From contig NZ_RCUX01000006.1 in NCBI RefSeq assembly GCF_003667565.1, forward strand, positions 232,611 to 296,610: a DNA stretch of 64,000 bases. The letters run 5' to 3'. This stretch comes from Mycetocola tolaasinivorans. GTDB taxonomy: Bacteria; Actinomycetota; Actinomycetes; Actinomycetales; Microbacteriaceae. A model generated the notes under the pieces. The model was not told the origin of the DNA. It was given only the letters and a program-made list of their open reading frames with translations, and did not search any database. Below, one piece after another: positions 33,988 to 43,718 of this stretch. Position numbers and translations under genes: made by a program. Position 1 is the first letter of the stretch, and every line of letters begins with the position of its first letter.

Positions 33988-34812
33988 ATGTCCCGCAAGA
34001 TCACCCTCGGCGCCCTCGCGCTGGCCGCCGCCGCAGCGCTCGCGCTGTCCGGTTGCGCGTCCACCGACAGCGCCGCCGAGACCATCACCCCCGGCAAGCT
34101 CACCATCGCTACCGGTCAGACCGCCTACGAGCCGTGGGTTGTCGACAACAAGCCCGAGAACGGCAAGGGCCTGGAGTCCGCCGTAGCTTACGCCGTGGCC
34201 GAGAAGCTCGGTTACAAGAAGGACGACGTGGTCTGGGTGCGCACCACCTTCGACAGCGCCATCGCCCCGGGCCCCAAGGACTTCGACCTCAACCTGCAGC
34301 AGTACTCGGCCACCCCCGAGCGCGAAAAGGCCGTCGACTTCTCGAGCCCCTACTACGTGACCAACCAGTCCGTGGTTGCCAAGAAGGACTCCAAGTTCGC
34401 CTCGGCGAAGAGCCTCGCCGACCTCAAGGACGCCCACATTGGTGTGGCCGCGGGCAGCACCGCGCTCGACATCGTCAAGGCCGAGATCGACCCCTCCACC
34501 GAGATCCAGGTGTTCAACAACACCGATGACCTCGCCGCCGCCGTGAACAACGGTCAGCTCGACGCCCTGGTCACCGACGTGCCCACCGCGTTCTACATCA
34601 TCGGTTCCGACCAGGTGAAGGACGGCGTCAACGTCGGCCAGATCGACTCGAAGAAGGGTGGCGACGAGCTCTCGATCCTGCTGCCGAAGAACTCGGCCCT
34701 GACCGCCAAGGTCACCGCCGCCGTGGACGAGCTGCGCAAGGACGGCACCCTCGACGAGCTCGCCACGAAGTGGATCGCCGACCAGGGCGCTCCCGTTCTG
34801 CCCAAGAAGTAG
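33988..34812 (+). CDS. Polar amino-acid ABC importer, substrate-binding lipoprotein
   Basis: A 274-residue family 3 solute-binding protein. The lipobox is LALSGC (C23). The mature part has the family's KLTIATGQTAYEPWVV start, an aspartate/serine pocket region (DFSSPYYVTNQSVV) and a VDELRKDGTLDELATKWI C-terminus. It binds a small polar ligand outside the membrane. The permease (13 bp downstream) and ATPase follow directly. The cupin and amidohydrolase lie upstream on the same strand with a 101-bp gap. Confidence 0.92.
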   Translation: MSRKITLGALALAAAAALALSGCASTDSAAETITPGKLTIATGQTAYEPWVVDNKPENGKGLESAVAYAVAEKLGYKKDDVVWVRTTFDSAIAPGPKDFDLNLQQYSATPEREKAVDFSSPYYVTNQSVVAKKDSKFASAKSLADLKDAHIGVAAGSTALDIVKAEIDPSTEIQVFNNTDDLAAAVNNGQLDALVTDVPTAFYIIGSDQVKDGVNVGQIDSKKGGDELSILLPKNSALTAKVTAAVDELRKDGTLDELATKWIADQGAPVLPKK

Positions 34813-34825
34813 GGCCTGAATCAGC

Positions 34826-35704
34826 GTGAGCAGCACCGAATCAACCGCGCGCGGCACCGCCGAGTTCATCCCCTCGGGGATTGAACTCGGCCGCCGCCGC
34901 CATCGCCGCGCACAGGGCACCCGCTCGGTGCTCATCAGCGTCGTCTCGACCGTGGTCTTCGCGGCCGTGGTGCTGGGCGTACTCTTCAACAGCACCGGAT
35001 GGCCGCAGGTTCAGGCGTCGTTCTTCGACGGCAAGAGCATGGTCAATTCCCTGCAGCCCATCCTGATCGGGCTCTGGCTCAACATTCAGGTGCTGTTCTT
35101 CGCGGCGCTGGGTGTGGCAATCCTCGGTTCGCTGCTCGCGATTGCCCGCACCCTGCGCGGGCCCATCTTCACCCCGATTCGACTGCTCGCGGCCGGCTAC
35201 ACGGACATTTTCCGTGGTCTGCCGGTGCTGCTGGTGATGTATCTGATCGGGTTCGGTGTGCCCGGACTCAACCTGTTTGAGCGCATGCCCGCGCAGTTCT
35301 GGGGCACCATCGCGCTGATCCTCTGCTATTCGGCGTACGTGGCGGAGGTGTTGCGAGCGGGAATCGAGGCGGTTCACCCCTCGCAGCGCCTCGCCGCACG
35401 CTCGCTGGGGCTCAGCCACGCGAAAACGCTGCGCCTGGTGGTCATGCCCCAGGCCGTGCGTAAGGTTACCCCGGCCCTGATGAACGACTTCGTGTCGATG
35501 CAGAAGGACGTGGGCCTGATCTCGGTGCTGGGTGCCGTGGATGCGATTCGCGCCGCCCAGATCCAGGTCGCGCAGGACTTCAACTTCAGCCCCTACGTGG
35601 TGGCCGGCATCCTGTTTGTGCTGCTCTCGCTGCCGATGATTCGTCTGACCGACTGGTTTACCGCCCGCGCCCAGAAGCGTGAGCAGATCGGAGGCGCGGT
35701 ATGA
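34826..35704 (+). CDS. Polar amino-acid ABC importer, permease
   Basis: A 292-residue inner-membrane subunit of the HisM/GlnP type, with a hydrophilic N-terminal arm and five or six helices. The EAA loop is YVAEVLRAGIEAVHPSQRLA, followed by ARSLGLS. It starts at a GTG (34826) and overlaps the ATPase gene by 4 bp. A single permease gene is present, so a homodimer is expected. Confidence 0.93.
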   Translation: MSSTESTARGTAEFIPSGIELGRRRHRRAQGTRSVLISVVSTVVFAAVVLGVLFNSTGWPQVQASFFDGKSMVNSLQPILIGLWLNIQVLFFAALGVAILGSLLAIARTLRGPIFTPIRLLAAGYTDIFRGLPVLLVMYLIGFGVPGLNLFERMPAQFWGTIALILCYSAYVAEVLRAGIEAVHPSQRLAARSLGLSHAKTLRLVVMPQAVRKVTPALMNDFVSMQKDVGLISVLGAVDAIRAAQIQVAQDFNFSPYVVAGILFVLLSLPMIRLTDWFTARAQKREQIGGAV

Positions 35705-36456
35705 CCTCGTCCACCGTACCCGTCCTGCGGGTAGATAACGTCTGGAAGTTCTTCGGCGAGCACCCCGTGCTCCGCGGCATCTCGATCGAGGTGGCCGCCC
35801 ACGAGGTGGTCGTGCTGATCGGTGCCAGCGGATCGGGAAAGTCGACGCTGCTGAAGACGATCAACCTGCTCGAGCCGGTCAACGACGGCCAGATTTTCCT
35901 CGGCAACGAGGACATCACCGACCCCCGGGTCAAGCCCGACGCCGTGCGCGCACAGGTGGGCGTGGTGTTCCAGCACTTCAACCTGTTCCCGCACATGAAC
36001 GTGCTGGCCAACGTAACGCTCGCGCTGCGTCAGGTGCACGGTCAGGATCGCGCGACCGCGGATGCCCGCGGCCGCGAACTGCTCGCGCGTATCGGCCTGG
36101 CCGATAAGGCGAACGAGTATCCCGACCGGCTCTCCGGTGGTCAGCAGCAGCGCGTGGCTATTGCGCGCGCTGTGGCGACCGATCCGCGGCTACTCCTGCT
36201 GGATGAGATCACCAGCGCGCTGGACCCGCAGCTCGTGGGCGAGGTCCTGGACCTCGTGCGCGGCCTCAAGGAATCCGGCAGCACCATCCTGATGGCGACC
36301 CACGAGATGGGTTTTGCACGCCGCGTGGCGGATCGCGTGGTGTTCCTCAAGGACGGCGTGATCGTGGAGTCCGGCACCCCGGAGGAGATCTTCGATCGCC
36401 CGCAGCACCCGGCCACGAAGGAATTTCTTGCGCGGGTGCTGAACCCCCTCGGATAG
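35701..36456 (+). CDS. Polar amino-acid ABC importer, ATPase (GlnQ-like)
   Basis: A 251-residue ATP-binding subunit. Walker A is GASGSGKST, the Q-loop FQHFNLFPHM, the signature LSGGQQQRVAIARA, Walker B LLLLDEITSALDP (isoleucine instead of the usual proline after DE), and the switch histidine is in ATHEMGF. It completes the importer with the two genes upstream. Operon position ties uptake to the amidohydrolase-cupin pair. Confidence 0.94.
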   Translation: MTSSTVPVLRVDNVWKFFGEHPVLRGISIEVAAHEVVVLIGASGSGKSTLLKTINLLEPVNDGQIFLGNEDITDPRVKPDAVRAQVGVVFQHFNLFPHMNVLANVTLALRQVHGQDRATADARGRELLARIGLADKANEYPDRLSGGQQQRVAIARAVATDPRLLLLDEITSALDPQLVGEVLDLVRGLKESGSTILMATHEMGFARRVADRVVFLKDGVIVESGTPEEIFDRPQHPATKEFLARVLNPLG

Positions 36457-36532
36457 CACTCAGACGCGCACACACGCGGCGGGACACGGGCCGGACTGGT
36501 CAGGTGCCCCGCCGCGTGCCAGTATTAACGAT

Positions 36533-37342
36533 ATGTCCACACGTGAACTTCAGGATCTTGCCCGTGACATCGCCGTGGAGGCCGCCGCCCTGGCGCGCGC
36601 CCGCCGCGAGGAGGGGGTACTGATCGCTCAGAGCAAGTCGTCGCCCGAGGACATTGTGACCGCCGCAGACCGTGAGGTTGAGGCGTTCGTCCGCTCGCGT
36701 CTGGCCGAGCTTCGTCCCGCCGATGGATTCTTCGGCGAGGAGGGTGGCGCCGAGACGGGCTCCTCGGGTCTGACCTGGGTGGTTGACCCGATCGACGGCA
36801 CCGTCAACTACGCCTACGGCATCCCCAACTACGCGGTGAGCGTCGCGGTAGTTGAGGGTGAGGCCGACCCGCACACCTGGACCGGCCTGGCCGGTGCCGT
36901 GGCCAACCCGGCCTCCGGTGAAACCTACTCCGCCGCCCGCGGCGAGGGTGCCACCCTGAACGGCCGCACCCTGCACCGCGGCGACGTCCACGTCGACCTG
37001 AATCTCGCCCTGGTGGCCACTGGTTTCTCCTACTCGGCCGAGCGCCGCATGTGGCAGACCGGCATCATGCAGCAGATGATGGGCCGCGTGCGCGACTACC
37101 GCCGCATGGGTGCCGCCTCGCTCGATGGCGTGGGCGTGGCCGCCGGCTACACCGACGTCTACTACGAGGTGGGAACCAAGCCCTGGGATCATGCCGCCGC
37201 CACGATCATCGCCCGCGAGGCCGGTATCCGCGTGGAGGGCATCCGCGGCGCTGCCCCGGGCGCGGAGCTCGTGCTGAGCGCGCTGCCCAGCCTGTTTGAT
37301 GAGGTCCACGACCTGCTGATTGAGTTCGGCATCGAGGGCTAA
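36533..37342 (+). CDS. Inositol monophosphatase-family phosphatase
   Basis: A 269-residue Mg2+-dependent phosphatase. The metal site is GFFGEEGG (E69/E70), WVVDPIDGTVNY (D85, D88) and the C-terminal KPWDHAAATIIAREAG. It may act on inositol-1-phosphate, histidinol phosphate or a similar ester; the IPNYAVSVAVV segment fits the inositol type. It stands alone, 76 bp after the ABC operon and just before the DUF2975 promoter. The ATG at 36533 has no clear ribosome site and CAGTATTAACGAT lies just upstream, so a short leader is possible. Confidence 0.92.
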   Translation: MSTRELQDLARDIAVEAAALARARREEGVLIAQSKSSPEDIVTAADREVEAFVRSRLAELRPADGFFGEEGGAETGSSGLTWVVDPIDGTVNYAYGIPNYAVSVAVVEGEADPHTWTGLAGAVANPASGETYSAARGEGATLNGRTLHRGDVHVDLNLALVATGFSYSAERRMWQTGIMQQMMGRVRDYRRMGAASLDGVGVAAGYTDVYYEVGTKPWDHAAATIIAREAGIRVEGIRGAAPGAELVLSALPSLFDEVHDLLIEFGIEG

Positions 37343-37352
37343 CTACCCGCAC

Positions 37353-37397
37353 TTGCGGTAATCACACCCACCCCGCTAGCATAACGATATTCGTTAT
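37353..37397 (+). promoter_or_regulatory. Promoter with palindromic operator of the DUF2975 operon
   Basis: TTGCGG (37353-37358) and TAGCAT (37377-37382) are 18 bp apart. The -10 box runs into a palindrome, ATAACGA-TAT-TCGTTAT (37381-37397), which would cover the transcription start. A repressor there would block initiation; the HTH protein encoded at the end of the operon is the obvious candidate. Confidence 0.7.
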
Positions 37398-37405
37398 GGA
37401 GCGGG

Positions 37406-38221
37406 GTGGGTGTGGTGTTTGGGTGGATGATCTCTTCCTGGGTGATGGGCGCGGTAGGTCTCGTGATCGTCGCGCTCCTCGTGGTTTGGCTGTTCTCGAT
37501 CAGCGGGGAAACGCGGCGCGGCCGCACGGGTGACATCGTGCCCGCTGAGCGCGTTCGACTGCGCTGGACGCGCAACATCGCCGTGCTGTTCGCGGGGTTC
37601 CTGGGTGTCGGTGCGGTGTTGCAGGCGGGACTGACGCTGTGGGCTCCCACCCTCACACAGGCCCTGCCGGTGCGGCCGTTCTGGCCGTCCCTGCCGGAGG
37701 GTGCCGTTCTGACCGGCCCCACCGCTCAGGTCATTTCGGGAGAAATCAGTGAGGTGACCGTCTCGGTCGAGGGTCTCGGTTTTGGTGCGCGAGCGCTGCT
37801 GGCCGCCGACTCCCTGCTGCAGTCATCGATGGTGCTGGTGGTGTTGATCGCGGTGGTACAGATTTGTGCCGGGCTGCTGAGCGGTGAGGCCTTCCAGGTG
37901 CGCACGGTGCGCTGGCTGCGGGTGGGTGCCTGGACGTTCCTCATTGCGGGCCTGGGGTCGCAGATCGTCGGTCAGATCGGACGATACCTCGCCTCGGTCC
38001 AGGCGTTCGAAATCACCGGCGGGCAGTGGTCGAACCTGACCTATTCGGGAACGCTCGACAGCATGCCCGGTGTGTACCACCCGAGTTTTTCGCTTGACCT
38101 GCAGTTCTGGCCCATCGGGGTGTGCCTCGCGCTCCTCGCGCTGGCCGTGGCGTTCCGGATGGGAATGCGCCTGACCCTGGTCAACCAGGGCCTGCGCCGC
38201 GACGTGGAAGGGCTGGTGTAG
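37406..38221 (+). CDS. DUF2975-like membrane protein, copy 1 of 3
   Basis: A 271-residue protein with about four or five helices (about 10-30, 60-80, 140-165, 175-195 and 235-255). It shares with the next gene RLRWTRNIA, LPVRPFWP, GPTAQ, WPIGVCLALLAL and the ending LRRDVEGLV. The last part fits the DUF2975/YoaS pattern, in which a helix leads into an AEVFRxGxxL-type segment. The start is uncertain: GTG at 37406 is taken, with GGAG close upstream. It heads an operon of three paralogues and a YozG-like HTH. Function of the family is not known. Confidence 0.75.
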   Translation: MGVVFGWMISSWVMGAVGLVIVALLVVWLFSISGETRRGRTGDIVPAERVRLRWTRNIAVLFAGFLGVGAVLQAGLTLWAPTLTQALPVRPFWPSLPEGAVLTGPTAQVISGEISEVTVSVEGLGFGARALLAADSLLQSSMVLVVLIAVVQICAGLLSGEAFQVRTVRWLRVGAWTFLIAGLGSQIVGQIGRYLASVQAFEITGGQWSNLTYSGTLDSMPGVYHPSFSLDLQFWPIGVCLALLALAVAFRMGMRLTLVNQGLRRDVEGLV

Positions 38222-38225
38222 GGCA

Positions 38226-39017
38226 ATGGATACCGTTTTGGCTTATCTGGTGGGTGGCGCGGTGATGGTGCTCGTCGCGATCGCCGGCGTGACGTTTTGG
38301 CGCGCATCGCAAACCGCCTGGGTGGAGGAGGTTCCGGGGATCGAAAACACACGCCTGCGCTGGACGCGAAACATCGCCAGCCTGATTGCCGGGATCTGGA
38401 CCCTGGGTGGGCTGTTTCAGGTGGGTAAGTTCCTCTGGATGCCCATGCTTGACCTGGTCCTGCCCGTTCGCCCATTTTGGCCGCAGGTGCCCGAGGGCGT
38501 GAACGTTGAGGGCCCCACGGCGCAGATCGTGTCCGGGCGGATTCGTGAGGTTTCCGTCGATGTGGAGGGTCTGACCTTCGGGGTGCGTGCCCTGCTGGCG
38601 GGCGAGGCACTGCTCCAGTGCGCCATCGTGGTGGTTATTGCCGTCGCGGTTGTGCGAATCTGTTCCGCCCTGCTGACCGAGCGGACCTTTGAGGAGCGCA
38701 GTGCACGCTGGATTCGGGCGACCGCCTGGGTGATCCTGGGTGCCGGGCTCGGCATGCAGGTGCTCGGCGAGGCGGGCCGGGTCGGTGCCTCCGCCGAGGC
38801 ACTGCGCATGAACCAGGTGGGGTGGAGCGGAGATCTGCCCTACGACGATCCGTCGGAGATCCCCGGGATCTTTGCCGAAAGCGCCGATTTCACCATCAAC
38901 TACTGGCCGGTCGGGGTGTGCCTGGCGCTGCTCGCTCTGGGCACCGTCTTCCGCTATGGCGCGCGTCTGCGCAACGCGAATCGCAGCCTGCGCCGCGACG
39001 TGGACGGGCTGGTATAG
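38226..39017 (+). CDS. DUF2975-like membrane protein, copy 2 of 3
   Basis: A 263-residue paralogue of the upstream gene, starting 4 bp after its stop. The two are alignable along their length, with RLRWTRNIASLIAG, LPVRPFWPQVPEG, GPTAQIVSG, VEGLTFGVRALL and WPVGVCLALLALG. It ends in LRRDVDGLV. The four-helix layout is the same. Divergence is large enough that the duplication is old. Its role is unknown; three different subunits could form one membrane complex. Confidence 0.75.
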   Translation: MDTVLAYLVGGAVMVLVAIAGVTFWRASQTAWVEEVPGIENTRLRWTRNIASLIAGIWTLGGLFQVGKFLWMPMLDLVLPVRPFWPQVPEGVNVEGPTAQIVSGRIREVSVDVEGLTFGVRALLAGEALLQCAIVVVIAVAVVRICSALLTERTFEERSARWIRATAWVILGAGLGMQVLGEAGRVGASAEALRMNQVGWSGDLPYDDPSEIPGIFAESADFTINYWPVGVCLALLALGTVFRYGARLRNANRSLRRDVDGLV

Positions 39018-39021
39018 AGGG

Positions 39022-39840
39022 ATGGACGTGGTTTTTGAGAGCCCGGTGGCGCTGATCGCCGCAGGGGTGGCCCTTGCGGCGGTGATCACCGTGGTACTCC
39101 TGGCTTTTTGGCCGGGACGGTATGACCGCGCCCGCATTCTGAACGGCAATCGCTATCGGATCACGCGCCTCTTCGCGTTCATCACCGCCGCCGGTGCGGG
39201 TCTTGTGGGTGTGGTTGACGCCTGGCAGATCGCGATTGCTGAGACCGTGCGGGTTCCGCTGCGGGGGCCGGGGCTCAGCATCGCCTCCGAACTCAACGAC
39301 CTGAGTGCTTCGCCCACAAACGGCGGCGCTCCGCTGCACCCGGAACCCGCGACCGGCTCAATCGTCATCGTCGGCATTCAGGCCGATGTCGGGGTCGCGG
39401 AGTTTCTGGGGGCCGACCCCGCGGTGCGCTTCTGGCTGATCCTGCAGGTGCTGCTGACGGCCGCCCTGATCGTGACGATCGCCGTGGCGGTCGCGCGGGT
39501 GTGCACCGCGCTGCTCTCCGGTGAGCCCTTCCAAAAGCCGGTGACAACCTGGATGCGCGTCAGCGCCTGGGTGTTCCTCGGTGCCGGACTCGGCGCGCAG
39601 GCGGCGCTTGCGGGTGCCCGAGCGGTCGTGGTGGATCAGGTCACGCAGCGCCCGCTGCCCGCGGAGTTCCAGGAACCGGGGGACCCGTGGGGGATTGCCG
39701 GTGCCCTGCGCTTTGTGACCAACTCCTGGGTCCCGGAGTTCAACCCGTGGCCCATCGGAGTGTGTCTGGCGCGCTTGGCGCTGTCCGCGGTTTTTAACGC
39801 GGGTACCCGGCTGCGCCGCGACGTGGACGGGCTGGTGTAG
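39022..39840 (+). CDS. DUF2975-like membrane protein, copy 3 of 3
   Basis: A 272-residue, more diverged third paralogue. It lacks the RWTRNI and LPVRPFW motifs but keeps VCTALLSGEPF, WMRVSAWVFLGAGLGAQ, WPIGVCLARLAL and the ending LRRDVDGLV. The ATG at 39022 is 4 bp after the previous stop with GAGGG adjacent. Its stop codon touches the ATG of the HTH gene, so all four are one transcription and translation unit. Confidence 0.75.
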   Translation: MDVVFESPVALIAAGVALAAVITVVLLAFWPGRYDRARILNGNRYRITRLFAFITAAGAGLVGVVDAWQIAIAETVRVPLRGPGLSIASELNDLSASPTNGGAPLHPEPATGSIVIVGIQADVGVAEFLGADPAVRFWLILQVLLTAALIVTIAVAVARVCTALLSGEPFQKPVTTWMRVSAWVFLGAGLGAQAALAGARAVVVDQVTQRPLPAEFQEPGDPWGIAGALRFVTNSWVPEFNPWPIGVCLARLALSAVFNAGTRLRRDVDGLV

Positions 39841-40068
39841 ATGCCGCCCGAGGAGGAGTCGGAGATTGTTACCGCGCTCGGCGAACTGCTGGAGACGCGC
39901 GGGATGACGCTCGTGGAGCTCTCGGAGATCGTGGGGGTGAGCGTGGTGAACCTCTCGATCCTGAAGAACAATCGCGCCCGTGCGATCCGCTTCTCGACGC
40001 TCACCGCGATCTGCCGCGCCCTGGACTGCACGCCGGGCGACCTGCTGAGGCTCGACCCCGAGACGTAA
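39841..40068 (+). CDS. YozG-like XRE/Cro HTH regulator
   Basis: A 75-residue DNA-binding protein made almost only of an HTH: LLETRGMTLVELSEIVG, then VNLSILKNNRARAIRFSTL and AICRALDCTPGDLL. This closely matches the small regulators encoded next to DUF2975/YoaS proteins. It starts on the base after the third membrane gene's stop. It likely binds the palindrome at 37381-37397 and represses its own operon, perhaps with the membrane proteins as signal input. A terminator follows at once. Confidence 0.9.
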   Translation: MPPEEESEIVTALGELLETRGMTLVELSEIVGVSVVNLSILKNNRARAIRFSTLTAICRALDCTPGDLLRLDPET

Positions 40069-40070
40069 AA

Positions 40071-40102
40071 AAAGCGGCTCCCGTCGAAACGGGAGCCGCT
40101 TT
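40071..40102. terminator. Bidirectional terminator between the HTH gene and rmlB
   Basis: A perfect 14-bp stem (40071-40084 with 40089-40102) with a CGAA tetraloop. An A-run precedes it and TTTCT follows, so it works for both converging units. Confidence 0.9.
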
Positions 40103-40115
40103 CTATGGCTGAGGG

Positions 40116-41276
<1,161 letters not shown>

Positions 41277-41317
41277 CTAATCTTTTCATGTGCCAAGCGC
41301 GAGAGTGCAAAGGCAGC

Positions 41318-41389
<72 letters not shown>

Positions 41390-41420
41390 CGTTCGCTTTC
41401 CTTCTACGGGAGAGAAACGC

Positions 41421-41497
41421 GGCTGGGTAGCTCAGTTGGTGAGAGCGCACGACTCATAATCGTGAGGTCGCGGGTTCGAATCCCGCTCCAGCTACCA
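41421..41497 (+). tRNA. tRNA-Met (anticodon CAT, elongator type)
   Basis: A 77-nt tRNA with acceptor GGCTGGG/TCCAGCT (two wobble pairs), anticodon arm CACGA-CTCATAA-TCGTG (CAT), T-loop TTCGAAT and encoded CCA. The paired first base (G1-U72) and lack of the GGG/CCC anticodon-stem run argue against the initiator. It lies 31 bp after tRNA-Thr and probably shares its promoter. Confidence 0.93.
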
Positions 41498-41528
41498 AAC
41501 GCAGCATAAACATCAGTCTGTAACATAA

Positions 41529-41554
41529 CCCGCATCCTCGGATGCGGGTTTTTT
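41529..41554 (+). terminator. Intrinsic terminator of the tRNA pair
   Basis: CCCGCATC pairs with GATGCGGG across a 4-nt loop (41529-41548), followed directly by six T. Confidence 0.92.
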
Positions 41555-41612
41555 GTTTGCCCGAGACGGAATGGGCGAGGTCGCCCGCGCCGCGCCCGCT
41601 CGGTGCCGCGCC

Positions 41613-42638
41613 CTACGCGGTGGAGCCGCGCACGATCAGCGTCGCGCCCAGCAGTGGTGCGGTGACCGGCTCGGGCGAGAGTCGCTGCGCCTGCAGGGCG
41701 CGCACGGCACCGCGGCCGAGTGCCTCGCCGGGCAGCTCGACGGTGGTGAGCGCGGGGGAGACGATCGCCGAGGCGGGCAGGTTGTCGAAGCCGGTGACCG
41801 CGAGATCCTCGGGCACCCGGACGCCGAGATCGCGGGCGGCCTTCAATACCCCATAGGCGTGCGAGTCGGTTGCGCACACGAGCGCGGTGACGCCGGACTC
41901 GCGCCAGGCCGGCCAGTGCTCGAGGAAGGCCTCGGCCGCGGCGTCGGGATCGATCAGGCTGGCGGCCTCGGGGCGGGAGACGTACTCCATGCCGCGGGCC
42001 GCGGCTCCGGTCTCCACGAGGATGCGGCGCAGTTCGAAGGTTTCGGTGCGGGTGCGGCTATCGAGGTAGCCGATGCGGGTGTGGCCGCGCTCGGCGAGGT
42101 GATCCAGTAGGGCGTTGATGCCGTGGGCCAGATCGAAGTTCACGGTGACGGCCTGGGTCTCGCGGCCCGGGGCATCGAGGAGTACGAGCGGGGCGCCGGC
42201 CGGGAGGTCGCGCAGGAAGGCGTCGTCCGGGGCCTCGACCAGGATGCCGGCGGGGCGCAGCGCGATGAGGCGGTGGACATCGGCGGCGCTCGGGTTTCGA
42301 CCCTCGCCGGTGATCGAGAGGAGCAGCTGAAACTCGCTGCCGAGCTCATCCTTGATGCCGGAGATCACCCGTCCGTAGAACGGGTTCGAGAGGTCCGGTG
42401 CGATCAGGATTACGATGTTGCTGGTGCCGCGGGCGAGTGAGGAGGCCGTGTGATCGACCACGTAGCCGAGCTCGTCGACGGCGGCGCGCACGCGCTCGAT
42501 GTTCGCGGTGGAGACCCGGCCGGCGGTTTTGTCGTTGACCACGAGGGAGACGGTGGCGACCGAGGTGCCCGCGAGTTCGGCCACCTGGGCGGCCGTGATC
42601 CGACGTGGGCGCGGGACGGCGGCGGAGGTGCGAGGCAT
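41613..42638 (-). CDS. LacI-family repressor of the nucleoside salvage unit
   Basis: A 341-residue regulator: an HTH and hinge at about 13-70 (TAAQVAELAGTSVATVSLVV, later LGYVVDHTASSLARG) and a periplasmic-binding-like effector domain (IVILIAPDLSNPFYG, later VCATDSHAYGVLKAAR). The ATG at 42638 is 132 bp from the divergent nucleoside hydrolase gene. Two LacI-type sites overlap that gene's promoter. Ribose or a nucleoside is the likely inducer, judged from the controlled genes. Confidence 0.92.
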   Translation of the reverse strand: MPRTSAAVPRPRRITAAQVAELAGTSVATVSLVVNDKTAGRVSTANIERVRAAVDELGYVVDHTASSLARGTSNIVILIAPDLSNPFYGRVISGIKDELGSEFQLLLSITGEGRNPSAADVHRLIALRPAGILVEAPDDAFLRDLPAGAPLVLLDAPGRETQAVTVNFDLAHGINALLDHLAERGHTRIGYLDSRTRTETFELRRILVETGAAARGMEYVSRPEAASLIDPDAAAEAFLEHWPAWRESGVTALVCATDSHAYGVLKAARDLGVRVPEDLAVTGFDNLPASAIVSPALTTVELPGEALGRGAVRALQAQRLSPEPVTAPLLGATLIVRGSTA

Positions 42639-42673
42639 CTGTTCAGTCTAGTGTGCGGATTCAGACCCGGGGG

Positions 42674-42715
42674 TTGACACGTCAAGCGGTTTACGTGTTA
42701 TCGTAAAGCGCTTGA
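42674..42715 (+). promoter_or_regulatory. Promoter with twin LacI operators before the nucleoside hydrolase
   Basis: TTGACA (42674-42679) and TGTTAT (42696-42701) are 16 bp apart. One operator, TCAAGCGGTTTA (42682-42693), lies between them, and the second, TAAAGCGCTTGA (42704-42715), covers the start. The two are inverted copies with one difference, each with the central CG typical of LacI sites. Confidence 0.85.
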
Positions 42716-42770
42716 CGTAATAAACCGCCCGCCCTCCCCAGCGCGGTGCCCTGCCCCAAGGATGTGGAAA

Positions 42771-43718
42771 ATGACCAAGAAGATCATTCTGGACTGTGAC
42801 CCCGGACACGATGACGCCGTAGCCCTGCTGCTCGCGCACGGTAACCCCGAGATCGAACTGCTCGCGGTAACCACCGTTGTTGGTAACCAGACCCTGCCCA
42901 AGGTGACCCGCAACGCACTCTCCGTTGCCCGCGTCGCTGGCATCACCGGTGTGCCCTTCGCCGCCGGTGCATCGCGCCCCCTGGTGCGCGACATCGAGGT
43001 AGCCCCCGACATTCACGGCGAGTCCGGCCTGGACGGCCCGGTTCTGCCCGAGCCGACCATCGAGCTGGATGAGCGTCACGCGATCGACCTGATCATCGAC
43101 ACCATCATGGCCCACGAGCCCGGCACCGTGACCCTGGTTCCGACCGGTGGTCTCACCAACATTGCGATGGCCGCCCGCAAGGAGCCGCGCATCGTTGAGC
43201 GCGTCAAGGAGGTCGTCCTGATGGGCGGCGGTTACCACGTCGGTAACTGGTCTCCCGTGGCCGAGTTCAACATCAAGATCGACCCCGAGGCCGCGCACAT
43301 CGTCTTCAACGAGTCCTGGCCCGTCGTCATGGTGGGTCTCGACCTGACCCACCAGGCCCTCGCCACCGACGAGGTTGCCGCCCAGATCGCCGCCGTGGGC
43401 ACCAAGCCCGCCAAGTTCGTGGGTGAGCTGCTCGACTTCTTCGCGCTCGCCTACAAGGACGCCCAGGGCTTCAGCGCACCCCCGGTGCACGACCCCTGCG
43501 CCGTGGCCTACGTGATCGACCCGACCATCGTGAAGACCGTCAAGGTGCCGATCGACATCGAGCTCACCGGAACCCTGACCCTCGGCATGACCGTCGCGGA
43601 CTTCCGCGCCGAGGCCCCCGAGGACTGCACCACCTGGGCCGCCACCGAGCTGGACGCCCCCCGCTTCTGGAACCTCGTCACCGAGGCACTCGAGAACATC
43701 GGTGAGGTCGACTTCTAA
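42771..43718 (+). CDS. Ribonucleoside hydrolase (IunH/Rih family)
   Basis: A 315-residue N-ribohydrolase that splits a nucleoside to base and ribose. The Ca2+ site is ILDCDPGHDDA (D10, D14, D15); VLMGGGYHVGNWSPVAEFN is the ribose-binding segment, and VHDPCAVAYV carries the late histidine and aspartate. The ATG at 42771 is set by AAGGA nine bases upstream; an ATG at 42762 is too close to it. Its stop overlaps the transporter start by one base. Purine or pyrimidine preference cannot be read. Confidence 0.93.
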   Translation: MTKKIILDCDPGHDDAVALLLAHGNPEIELLAVTTVVGNQTLPKVTRNALSVARVAGITGVPFAAGASRPLVRDIEVAPDIHGESGLDGPVLPEPTIELDERHAIDLIIDTIMAHEPGTVTLVPTGGLTNIAMAARKEPRIVERVKEVVLMGGGYHVGNWSPVAEFNIKIDPEAAHIVFNESWPVVMVGLDLTHQALATDEVAAQIAAVGTKPAKFVGELLDFFALAYKDAQGFSAPPVHDPCAVAYVIDPTIVKTVKVPIDIELTGTLTLGMTVADFRAEAPEDCTTWAATELDAPRFWNLVTEALENIGEVDF

